DNA of 57,528 bases from Microbacterium testaceum (lineage in GTDB: Bacteria > Actinomycetota > Actinomycetes > Actinomycetales > Microbacteriaceae): NCBI RefSeq assembly GCF_003075375.1, contig NZ_QDFT01000021.1, positions 1-57,528 on the forward strand, written 5' to 3'. This document shows, piece after piece, positions 29,901-36,452 of this stretch. The position numbers and the translations under genes are program-made. The stretch's first letter is position 1, and each line of letters opens with the position of its first letter. The notes under the pieces were generated by a model. It saw only the letters and a program-made list of their open reading frames with translations. It was not told where the DNA came from and ran no database searches.

Positions 29901-29970
29901 GGCCGAGGCCGCTTCGTCCGTTCGGCTGAAATCGTGCCGCGACACGCGCGGGCGGCCGCGGGGGTCGGAT

Positions 29971-29999
29971 CGGCGGACGGCCGCGAATCCCGTCCGCCG
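29971..29999 (+). terminator. terminator after the renalase-like gene
   Basis: A 10-bp perfect stem (29971-29980 with 29990-29999), 71 bases after the stop codon. Confidence 0.6.
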
Positions 30000-30061
30000 T
30001 GACGGCGGTACGCCCCCGGGGCCGCCCGATCGATGTCGGGGCCCCGCCCTAGGGTGGGGCC

Positions 30062-31045
30062 ATGGATGCCGGTATCGACGCCACGGGGGTCAGACGGTCG
30101 TTCGGCGCGGTCCACGCGGTGCAGCAGGTGACGTTCACCGCCGCTCCGGGACGCGTCACGGGACTGGTCGGGCCCAACGGATCGGGCAAGACGACGCTCT
30201 TGCTCATGCTCGCCTCGCTGCTGCGACCGGACGCCGGTGAGATGCGCATCGGCGGTGTCGACCCGGTGGCGGATCCCGCCGGGGTGCGGCGGATCCTGGG
30301 ATGGATGCCGGACTCCCTGGGCGCCTGGCCGAGCCTGACGTCCCGCGAGGTGCTGGTCGCGACCGCGCAGCTGTACGACCTGCCGCGAGAAGCCGCGCGC
30401 GCCCGCGCGGACGAGCTCCTCGACCTCGTGGACCTGCGCGCGCTCGCCGGTTCACCGGCGCGCGTGCTGTCGCGGGGACAGAAGCAGAGGCTCGCCCTCG
30501 CGCGCGCCCTCGTGCACGACCCTCGGGTGCTGCTGCTCGACGAGCCGGCCTCGGGCCTGGACCCCCAAGCGCGGATCGCCCTGCGCGTGCTGCTGCGGCG
30601 ACTGGCGGCCGAGGGGCGCACGATCCTCATCTCGAGCCACGTCCTGTCCGAGCTCGAAGAGGTGGTCGATGACGCCGTCTTCCTGCTCGAGGGGCGCACC
30701 GTGGGCGGCGATCGCGTCGCCGCGGCGGCCACGCGCGTCCGCCCCTGGCGCGTCCGTCTGCTCGCCGACGCGACCGGCTCGACCGAGGCGGCTCGCGCCG
30801 ACATCGCCGCGGCGCTCGGTCGCGGAGTCGACGAGGTCGGGATCGACCGTCGCGACGTGCTCGTGCCGTTCGCCGACGAGGCCGCGGCCCTCGCGGGCCT
30901 GCGCGCGCTGGTGAGCGCGGGCGTCGCCGTGGTCGAGTTCGCTCCCGCGGTCGGCGATCTCGAGCACGCGTTCCTCGACCTGCGGTCCGAGGCGCCGCCC
31001 GCACCGCCCTCGGCCGATCACCACGACGACGGGAGCCGCTCGTGA
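30062..31045 (+). CDS. ABC transporter ATP-binding protein (exporter type)
   Basis: A 327-residue ATPase. Walker A GPNGSGKTT, signature LSRGQKQRLALA (variant LSRGQ), Walker B VLLLDEPASGLD and the H-loop SSHVL are present. About 80 C-terminal residues follow the ATPase. It pairs with the next gene, whose GTG overlaps its stop. TAGGGT is 6 bases before the ATG, so leaderless. Confidence 0.92.
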   Translation: MDAGIDATGVRRSFGAVHAVQQVTFTAAPGRVTGLVGPNGSGKTTLLLMLASLLRPDAGEMRIGGVDPVADPAGVRRILGWMPDSLGAWPSLTSREVLVATAQLYDLPREAARARADELLDLVDLRALAGSPARVLSRGQKQRLALARALVHDPRVLLLDEPASGLDPQARIALRVLLRRLAAEGRTILISSHVLSELEEVVDDAVFLLEGRTVGGDRVAAAATRVRPWRVRLLADATGSTEAARADIAAALGRGVDEVGIDRRDVLVPFADEAAALAGLRALVSAGVAVVEFAPAVGDLEHAFLDLRSEAPPAPPSADHHDDGSRS

Positions 31046-32133
31046 ACCTCCTCCGCTTGCGCACGATCGTCGGGATCGAGCTGCGTCAGCGCGTGCGCTC
31101 GGTCGCCTGGTACGTGCTGCTCGGCGTCTTCGCCGTGATCCTCATCGGCCTGCTGGCGCTGTCGTTCGCGTCGTTCGCTCTGTGGGAGGGCGGCAACGAG
31201 CTGTTCTTCTCGCTCGTCATCATGCTCGTGCTGCTACTGGTGCTGCTGGTCTCGCCGACCCTGAGCGGCAGCGCCGTCAACGGCGATCGGGATGCCGCGA
31301 CTCTCGCCCCGGTGCAGGTCACCCTGGCGACGACGGCCGAGATCGTGGTCGGCAAGTTCCTGGCCGCGTGGATCTCGGGGCTGGCGTTCCTGGTCGTCGC
31401 CCTGCCCTTCCTTCTCGTCGCCGTGCTCGCGGGCTCGCTCAACCCCCTCGTGATCTTCAGTTCACTGCTCATCCTCGTCGTCGAGGTGGCCGTGGTCGCG
31501 GCGATCGGGGTGGGGCTGAGCGCGGTCCTCGCGCGTCCGCTGTTCTCGGTCGCCAGCACGTACCTCATCGTCGCCGCGCTGACCGTCGGAACGCTGCTGG
31601 TCTTCGGACTCGGGGGCGCGGCACTGCGCTCGCCGCAAGAGGCCGTGACCCGCGAGGTGGACTACGCGGCCATCCCTCCGGGCTGCGATCCGTACGCGCC
31701 CGAACAGTCCGACGGCTGTCCCTCGCTCGGAGAGGTCGGATGCGTCGAGACCAGCACCGTGAACGAGATCCCGCGCTTCGATCGCGTGTGGGGAGTGCTG
31801 GCGGCCAACCCGTTCGTCATCCTCGCCGATGCGACCCCGCCCACGTACGACGAGGAGTACGGCTGGCCGCGCGACCTGTTCTCGCAGATCGCCTACGGCG
31901 TGCGCCTCGCCCAGATCCCGCCGGAACCCCGGATCGAGTACAACGGGTGCGTCACGTACTCGCAGCAGCAGCAGCAAGACCCTGCGCCCGCGGAGCGGAT
32001 CGCCGGAACGGCGCCCAGCTGGTTCGTGGGACTCATCGTGCAGTTCGCGCTGGCGGGCGGGCTGATGGCCTGGGGCATCGCCCGGACGCGGACGCCCGCG
32101 CGGCGTCTTCCGCCCGGGACGCGCATCGCCTGA
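31042..32133 (+). CDS. ABC transporter permease (ABC-2 type)
   Basis: A 363-residue inner-membrane subunit with about six helices. Between helices 5 and 6 is an extracytoplasmic domain of about 110 residues with five Cys (GCDP, DGCP, VGCVET and NGCVT segments), a likely site of disulfides, and a QQQQQ run. The GTG start is coupled to the ATPase stop (GTGA). Substrate unknown; an export or envelope role is likely. Confidence 0.88.
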   Translation: MNLLRLRTIVGIELRQRVRSVAWYVLLGVFAVILIGLLALSFASFALWEGGNELFFSLVIMLVLLLVLLVSPTLSGSAVNGDRDAATLAPVQVTLATTAEIVVGKFLAAWISGLAFLVVALPFLLVAVLAGSLNPLVIFSSLLILVVEVAVVAAIGVGLSAVLARPLFSVASTYLIVAALTVGTLLVFGLGGAALRSPQEAVTREVDYAAIPPGCDPYAPEQSDGCPSLGEVGCVETSTVNEIPRFDRVWGVLAANPFVILADATPPTYDEEYGWPRDLFSQIAYGVRLAQIPPEPRIEYNGCVTYSQQQQQDPAPAERIAGTAPSWFVGLIVQFALAGGLMAWGIARTRTPARRLPPGTRIA

Positions 32134-32248
32134 GCGCGGACGGGCCCGCGGGCTGGGGCGGCACGGGTCGGGGGTGGGTGCTCGAGCTCGGCGCCCGCGG
32201 GCGCCCCGAGACCGGCGCGCACCACGACCGCGAACTCACTCCCGGGCC

Positions 32249-32273
32249 GGGGCACCCCGCCCGGGGGTGCCCC
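32249..32273. terminator. bidirectional terminator
   Basis: GGGGCACCCC-N5-GGGGTGCCCC, a 10-bp perfect stem between the convergent permease and the small acidic protein gene. Confidence 0.75.
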
Positions 32274-32285
32274 GCTCGAGCTGGT

Positions 32286-32504
32286 TCAGGCGTGTCCCTC
32301 GGCGGCAGGGAACCCCGGGTCGTCGGCCGGGGCGCCGGCATCGGCGGAGCCGTCGACCGCGTCACCGGTGCGGTCGTCGAGGTCGACGTGCTCCTCGGCC
32401 TCGGCGGCGTCCTCGCGGACCTCGTCGGTCACGGCGTCGGTGGGGGCGGCCGAGTCGGCGTGCGCGTCGTCGGAGTGGCGGGTGGGGATGTCAGGAGTGC
32501 TCAT
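32286..32504 (-). CDS. small acidic protein of unknown function
   Basis: A 72-residue protein, about one third Asp/Glu, with many Ala and His and no hydrophobic segment, so likely disordered and cytosolic. AGGAG lies 12 bases before the ATG. Convergent terminator downstream. I do not recognise it; such acidic Microbacteriaceae proteins are usually annotated as hypothetical. Confidence 0.6.
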   Translation of the reverse strand: MSTPDIPTRHSDDAHADSAAPTDAVTDEVREDAAEAEEHVDLDDRTGDAVDGSADAGAPADDPGFPAAEGHA

Positions 32505-32608
32505 GTGTCCACGGTGCTCCTGACGGCATCCGACCCGAACCGGCTTGACACGACGCCCTCGCGCGCGGACGGTCGTTCGTCACGGTGCACGTCGGCTCGC
32601 CGGTGGCC

Positions 32609-33604
32609 TCAGTCGCCGGCATCCGGGATCGACGGCGCGTTCGCGGGCCAGGCGGGAAGCGGATCGTCGAACGATGCCCACGCCGCGGGACCGGCGGCGA
32701 GCTCGTCGTCGGTGAGAGCGGCGCGGTCGAGGATGTGCGCGAGGCGCGGCGCCGAGAGGTCGAGGCCCGTGAAGACGAGCTCCTGCCCCAAGCCCATGCG
32801 TCCGTCGTCCGCACCGAGCGGTTCGATCCACATCGCCGAGCCCACGTGCTCCCATCGGGCGAGGATGCCGGGTCTCGAGGCGAGGCGACAGAAACCGGCG
32901 GAGCGCACGAGGCGGCCGGCGGCTCCGTCGTCGAGCTGGTCGAGGGCGGTCGAGAGTCGGCCGGCGTGGAACGGGCGCACCTGGTCGTAACGGATCGTCG
33001 CGACGCGGTTGTCGCGCATGTAGGGGTCGTGGTCGTCGTTCAGGGCGCGAACCCACCCGGCGCGCTCGAGCAGCTCGCCGTCGTGCGTGGCGGGGGACTG
33101 CAGGTCGCCCAGCGGATCGCGTGAGAGGCGCACGGTCGCGGTGGGATTGAGGTGCGAGGCGAGGGACATCTGCACGGCCAGGGCCGCGGTGGGCACGAGC
33201 TCCCAGTTGACCCAGACGATGCGCGTCGCCAGCTCCAGCGCCAGGGCGGCCTGGCGCGCGCGGGCGCCGATGTCCGCGCGAGGGTCTCCCGCGCGCGCCG
33301 AGGGGACGAGGGGAGCATCGTCGAGCAGGTCGCCGATCATGTGCCGGGCATCGACGATGCACACGGCGTCGACCTCGGCGCCGCCCCGAGCGACGAGAGC
33401 GTGGATCAGATCGACGTCGGCGGAGAGGTCGACGACGGCGGGGTCCTCGTTCATCCGCGGCCGAGGGTGCGGCAGCGCGTGGGCGGAGCGCAGATCAGCG
33501 GTGCGCAGCAGGTGCAGGGGACGGCCGAGGGCGACGGCGATGCGCTCGGCGTAGGCCCGGCGCTCCGGGGCGCAGACGCCCATGACGGCGATCCTGCGGG
33601 GCAT
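32609..33604 (-). CDS. CobW-like zinc-regulon protein with degenerate P-loop
   Basis: A 331-residue CobW/ZNG1-like protein. The CobW C-terminal domain is recognisable ([22 protein letters not shown], cut here to the key GFCRLASRP and W). The N-terminal GTPase fold is eroded: where GxxGxGKT should be it reads [16 protein letters not shown], so GTP hydrolysis is doubtful. The CobW metal-binding CxCC motif is also not seen. ATG 33604 is chosen because GGAAGG lies 8 bases upstream; GTG 33613 is the longer option. It is divergent from the zinc-free L36 gene around a Zur-like palindrome, so zinc starvation should induce it. Confidence 0.82.
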   Translation of the reverse strand: MPRRIAVMGVCAPERRAYAERIAVALGRPLHLLRTADLRSAHALPHPRPRMNEDPAVVDLSADVDLIHALVARGGAEVDAVCIVDARHMIGDLLDDAPLVPSARAGDPRADIGARARQAALALELATRIVWVNWELVPTAALAVQMSLASHLNPTATVRLSRDPLGDLQSPATHDGELLERAGWVRALNDDHDPYMRDNRVATIRYDQVRPFHAGRLSTALDQLDDGAAGRLVRSAGFCRLASRPGILARWEHVGSAMWIEPLGADDGRMGLGQELVFTGLDLSAPRLAHILDRAALTDDELAAGPAAWASFDDPLPAWPANAPSIPDAGD

Positions 33605-33620
33605 GGCATCCACCTTCCGT

Positions 33621-33649
33621 TTGTCGAGGAGTGGTGTTCACCTTACTCT
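33621..33649 (+). promoter_or_regulatory. rpmJ2 promoter
   Basis: TTGTCG (33621-33626) and TACTCT (33644-33649), spaced by 17 bases. The start of transcription would fall within the Zur-like box. Confidence 0.65.
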
Positions 33650-33650
33650 G

Positions 33651-33673
33651 TTGTTGAGAACCATTATCAACAA
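33651..33673. promoter_or_regulatory. Zur-type operator
   Basis: A 23-base near-palindrome: arms TTGTTGA and TCAACAA around GAACCATTA. The AT-rich TGA...TCA form with inner AA/TT pairs resembles actinobacterial Zur boxes. It overlaps the expected rpmJ2 transcription start and lies 47 bases from the divergent CobW-like gene, so one site could control both. Confidence 0.7.
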
Positions 33674-33683
33674 GGAGGATGCC

Positions 33684-33806
33684 ATGAAGGTCCGCGCGTC
33701 GATCAGATCGCTCGCGAAACAGCCCGGTGCGCAGGTCGTGCGCCGCCGCGGCAAGGTGTTCGTGATCAACAAGCAGAACCCCCGGTTCAAGGGGCGGCAG
33801 GGGTGA
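33684..33806 (+). CDS. rpmJ: 50S ribosomal protein L36, zinc-free paralogue
   Basis: A 40-residue L36 beginning [12 protein letters not shown]. The zinc-binding CxxC...C..H residues of the housekeeping form are absent: the segment reads [20 protein letters not shown]. This C-minus type (YkgO-like) replaces the zinc form when zinc is scarce. GGAGG lies before the ATG, with GGATGCC as the spacer. Zur control is expected from the palindrome 11 bases upstream. Confidence 0.95.
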   Translation: MKVRASIRSLAKQPGAQVVRRRGKVFVINKQNPRFKGRQG

Positions 33807-33828
33807 CGGGCCGCGCCGGTCGATAACG

Positions 33829-33851
33829 CGAACGAGAACCGTTCCCGAAGT
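33829..33851. promoter_or_regulatory. possible second Zur-like box upstream of the His-rich gene
   Basis: Contains the perfect palindrome GAACG-N5-CGTTC and shares GAGAACC-N-TT with the first box in the same register, but its outer arms differ. It is 104 bases before the His-rich ORF. Weak evidence. Confidence 0.3.
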
Positions 33852-33954
33852 CCGGCGAAGGGTTGATCGGGCTCGCGGCGCATGATGTCGTGGGGTCGTC
33901 GTGGACGGTGCGCGCGCGTGCTGTCCGGAAACCGAAACACCACGGGAGAACCTC

Positions 33955-34251
33955 ATGAGCATCGCCGAGACCCACGCCGAGCACTCCGTCGACGAACACG
34001 CCCACGGCGACGACTGCGGTCACGAGAAGGTCGAGCACGGCGACCACATCGATTACGTGCACGGCACGCACCGTCACGCCCTGCACGGCGACCACTACGA
34101 CGAGCACGAGTCGCACGCCGAGCACTCGATCGACGAGCACCGGCACGGAGACGACTGCGGTCACGAGAAGGTCGTGCACGACGACCACGCCGACTACGTC
34201 CATGACGGTCACCGTCACGCGCTGCACACGGACCACTACGACGAGCACTGA
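33955..34251 (+). CDS. His-rich two-repeat protein of the zinc cluster
   Basis: A 98-residue protein made of two near-identical units of about 46 residues (about 6-52 and 53-98). Each has EHS-DEH-HGDDCGHEKV, DYVH, HRHALH and DHYDEH segments. His and Asp dominate, with one Cys per unit. There is no signal peptide or membrane helix. The composition and position imply cytosolic zinc (or nickel) buffering or hand-over. The ATG at 33955 lacks a strong ribosome binding site (GGGAGAACC is nearest). Not a family I can name. Confidence 0.8.
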   Translation: MSIAETHAEHSVDEHAHGDDCGHEKVEHGDHIDYVHGTHRHALHGDHYDEHESHAEHSIDEHRHGDDCGHEKVVHDDHADYVHDGHRHALHTDHYDEH

Positions 34252-34266
34252 TCGTCGCTCATCCCG

Positions 34267-34303
34267 CCGCCCGGTATCCGCCTTTCGAAGGGATGCCGGG
34301 CGG
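34267..34303. terminator. bidirectional terminator
   Basis: A 13-bp stem with one G-U pair (34267-34279 with 34291-34303) between the convergent His-rich and HepT-like genes. Confidence 0.75.
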
Positions 34304-34320
34304 TCGGCGTTCCGGCCGGG

Positions 34321-34722
34321 TCAGTCGAAGGCGGCACGTCGCCACGAAGCGACGTGGGGCGGCAGGTCTCGAGTGAGTGTCACCCAGAGGATGTCGTCAT
34401 CCATGCTGCGATAGCCGGAGCGCGAGGCGATGTTTCGGAGGGTGCGCAGAGCCTGGCGCACATCCGCGGGGGTCTCGGTGAGCAGGTCGTCGAACTCGCC
34501 GGTCTCGAAGAGGGCGGCCGCCCGGATCACGGCCATCGAGCCAGAGGCGTAGGCGGGGGAGTTGCGACGGAATGCGTCGCGTCCCGAGGCCACCGCGTGG
34601 TGCAGGAACGCCTCGATGGCCTGCACGCTGTCGCGGAGCTTGGCGCGGACATCGACCCCGGGGCTCCCGCTGGTGCGGGGGATCCGGGTGAACTTCCCCG
34701 ATCCGGGCGGGACGTCGGTCAC
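34321..34722 (-). CDS. HepT-like toxin with altered active-site motif
   Basis: A 133-residue all-helical HepT/HEPN-type protein. Helices around DSVQAIEAFL, AVIRAAALFETGEF and LRN...GYRSMDDDILW align with HepT. The catalytic RX4HXY motif is changed: residues 96-104 read RNIASRSGY, so the His is gone and spacing to Tyr is one longer. The GTG overlaps the upstream antitoxin stop (GTGA), typical of MntA-HepT pairs. Toxicity may be lost or use another residue. Confidence 0.78.
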   Translation of the reverse strand: MTDVPPGSGKFTRIPRTSGSPGVDVRAKLRDSVQAIEAFLHHAVASGRDAFRRNSPAYASGSMAVIRAAALFETGEFDDLLTETPADVRQALRTLRNIASRSGYRSMDDDILWVTLTRDLPPHVASWRRAAFD

Positions 34723-35189
34723 AGGGCCACCAGCTGCGCGTCGTCGAGGAACGCGGGGCGGTTCTCGGTGTCCACGACGACGTCGACCGGGAACCCGGTG
34801 AGATTCTCGACGGCGTTCTGGAACATCGCGATGTCGAGATACGAGCGCCCCGGCGCGACCCGCGCGAGCAGGTCGATGTCGGACGAGAAGTGATCCGCTC
34901 CCGAGGCGACGGACCCGAACACGCGAAGGTCCGTCAGTCCGTGGCGCGCGCCGAGAGAGACGATCGAACCCGCGTGTTCCTCGACGGCCATGCCCGGGCG
35001 GTAGTCGGCGGCGTGCAGGAGACGCTCCAGGATGTTCTCGCTCACGCCACGGACGCCCGTCTCGATGGCGGCGATGTGGGGTTGGCTCATTCCGGCGGCC
35101 TTCGCCAGTGCCGCCTGTGACAACCCGCTGTCGAGGCGCGCGGCGCGCACGAGCGTCGCCGCGCGGCTGGTGTCGAAGCGACCCGGCAT
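34719..35189 (-). CDS. XRE-MNT fusion, MntA-type antitoxin
   Basis: A 156-residue protein. Residues 8-65 form an XRE helix-turn-helix (SGLSQAALAKAAGMSQPHIA). Residues 75-150 form a minimal nucleotidyltransferase with a perfect GSX10DXD site (G92, S93, D104, D106). MntA antitoxins block HepT by AMPylating a Tyr near its active site; the added DNA-binding domain suggests the antitoxin also represses the operon. A palindrome lies just upstream of the ATG. Confidence 0.85.
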   Translation of the reverse strand: MPGRFDTSRAATLVRAARLDSGLSQAALAKAAGMSQPHIAAIETGVRGVSENILERLLHAADYRPGMAVEEHAGSIVSLGARHGLTDLRVFGSVASGADHFSSDIDLLARVAPGRSYLDIAMFQNAVENLTGFPVDVVVDTENRPAFLDDAQLVAL

Positions 35190-35193
35190 CCTC

Positions 35194-35210
35194 TATACCT
35201 CCGTGGTATA
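35194..35210. promoter_or_regulatory. operator of the MntA/HepT-type pair
   Basis: TATACC-N5-GGTATA, a perfect 6+6 palindrome, 5 bases upstream of the start codon. It is AT-rich in a G/C-rich genome and overlaps a likely -10 (TATACC on one strand). Likely target of the XRE domain. Confidence 0.65.
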
Positions 35211-35235
35211 TCGTACGCCGACTTCCACGGCGGCG

Positions 35236-35460
35236 TCAGGCCTGCACGCGGAACGAGCGCCCCTCGAGCGACACGACGTCGCCGATCCGCAGCTGGCGAC
35301 CGCGACGGCGCTCGACCTCGCCGTTGACCTTCACGTAGCCGTCGATGATCGCCTCCTTGGCGTCACCGCCCGAGTCGAGGGCGCCGGCGAACTTGAGGAA
35401 GGATCCGAGACGGATGCCGTCGCTGCCGACGGGGACGTCGAGGGGAGCGGATGCGGTCAT
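35236..35460 (-). CDS. S4-domain RNA-binding protein
   Basis: A 74-residue single S4 domain: LGSFLKFAGALDSGGDAKEAI, then the core DGYVKVNGEVERRRGRQL. YbcJ/YaaA-like S4 proteins of this size bind structured RNA; the target is unknown. CATGCT is 6 bases before the ATG, so it may be leaderless. The tRNA-like gene is on the same strand upstream. Confidence 0.85.
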   Translation of the reverse strand: MTASAPLDVPVGSDGIRLGSFLKFAGALDSGGDAKEAIIDGYVKVNGEVERRRGRQLRIGDVVSLEGRSFRVQA

Positions 35461-35511
35461 CCATCCAGCATGACAGGCCGCGCGGCGGTCGGTGCGGGCT
35501 CTCGGGGATCG

Positions 35512-35584
35512 ACGCGACGGCGGGAGTCGAACCCGCTACGCCTCCGGTTATGAACCGAGGCCCGGGACCGCCCGGATCGCCGCG
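35512..35584 (-). tRNA. unusual tRNA-like gene, anticodon CAU
   Basis: The minus strand folds as a 7-bp acceptor stem (5' CGCGGCG with 3' CGUCGCG, one G-U), a D arm of 5 bp with a 4-base CGGU loop, an anticodon loop UUCAUAA (CAU), a 4-base variable region and a perfect T arm (GCGGG-UUCGACU-CCCGC). It departs from elongator and initiator tRNA-Met: the D loop is far too short, the anticodon stem has a U-G pair and a C/A mismatch, and position 1 pairs C1-G72. CCA is not encoded. It could be a diverged tRNA-Met/Ile2, a pseudo-tRNA, or a tRNA-like RNA with another role. Confidence 0.55.
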
Positions 35585-35677
35585 ATGTGTACGAGCACCA
35601 CGCTAACCCGCCCCGCCGCCGACGCGAGCGGGCGTTGCGCGGCATGACGACGTGTGTCGCCCCGTGGCGCGCTCGGG

Positions 35678-35691
35678 TGAGAGAACTCTCA
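35678..35691. promoter_or_regulatory. palindrome upstream of the type VII toxin operon
   Basis: TGAGAGAACTCTCA, a perfect 14-base palindrome. TATCCT (about 35714) could be the -10 of the operon, which would put the palindrome near its -35. Apart from the tRNA-like gene, nothing else is seen in the 285-base gap. Confidence 0.45.
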
Positions 35692-35745
35692 TCCTGCGCC
35701 CCGGCCCGCCGACCTATCCTCGTAAAGGCTGAAGGGAGCACGGCC

Positions 35746-36138
35746 ATGTGGGGAGCCGACGAGGCGATCGCGCGCGTCGAGGACGATGTCCGCCGCGCAC
35801 AGCAGCGAGCGGAACTCTATCCGGCGCTGCAGGCATCGATCGATGCGGTCCGCGGGTCGGCGGTGTCGATCCGTCGTGACCTCTCCGTCGAGGTCGACGC
35901 CGGGGGAGTGCTGCGCGACCTTCGCATCGCGGACGCGGCGCTGGACCGGGGTGGGGAGCGGGTGGCATCCGAAATCCTCGAACTCGTCGCGAAGGCCACG
36001 CGCACCGCCCGGGCCAAGACGCTCGAGGCGACGACGGAGATCATGGGCGCCGACGATCCCATCGTGACGACGATCGCGCAGCAGCTCGACGCGCGGAACG
36101 CCGCCGACGACGCTCCCGCGGGGGGACCGCGCCCATGA
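35746..36138 (+). CDS. YbaB/EbfC-like protein of the type VII toxin operon
   Basis: A 130-residue protein with the YbaB/EbfC layout: N-terminal helix, strands VSIRRDLSVEVDAGGVLRDLRI (centre motif), and a C-terminal helix ASEILELVAKATRTARA. Housekeeping YbaB binds DNA, but paralogues like this are regularly found beside type VII secretion substrates and may be chaperones or secretion partners. The start has GAAGGGAG 8 bases upstream. First gene of an overlapping operon. Confidence 0.75.
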   Translation: MWGADEAIARVEDDVRRAQQRAELYPALQASIDAVRGSAVSIRRDLSVEVDAGGVLRDLRIADAALDRGGERVASEILELVAKATRTARAKTLEATTEIMGADDPIVTTIAQQLDARNAADDAPAGGPRP

Positions 36139-36452
36139 GCGACATCGCCATCGACACCGACACGCTGCGACAGCACGCATCGGGGGTGGAGCAACTCGCA
36201 GCCGACGCCGTCGAGGCGTTGTCGGCCGTGCAGTCGATCAACCTCTCCGGCGGGGCCTTCGGCGTCCTCTGCAGCTTCTTCGTTCCCCCCGTCGGGATCG
36301 TCTCGGCCGCGGTCGGGGCGGCCATCGACGCGGGAGAGGGCGCGATCGAACGGACGGGCCGTGAGATCCGCGCGGTGGCCGATGACTTCCAGACGTACGA
36401 GGACTCCGTCGTCGACACCGTCCGATCACTCGACCGGGAGCTCGGCCGATGA
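36135..36452 (+). CDS. EspC/WXG100-like type VII secretion partner
   Basis: A 105-residue helical-hairpin protein. It starts with IAIDTDTLRQHASGVEQLAADAVEAL, has a hydrophobic Gly-rich turn at about 40-62, and ends in a long helix with YEDSVVDTVRSLDREL. This matches the ESX EspC-like/type VII secretion target family rather than true WXG100, as there is no WxG. It overlaps both neighbours by 4 bases and probably pairs with the toxin for export. Confidence 0.75.
   Translation: MSDIAIDTDTLRQHASGVEQLAADAVEALSAVQSINLSGGAFGVLCSFFVPPVGIVSAAVGAAIDAGEGAIERTGREIRAVADDFQTYEDSVVDTVRSLDRELGR

Noticed and set aside
35512..35584. Ordinary initiator or elongator tRNA-Met
   Set aside because: D loop too short, no GGG/CCC anticodon stem of an initiator, and a C1-G72 pair; kept only as a tRNA-like gene.
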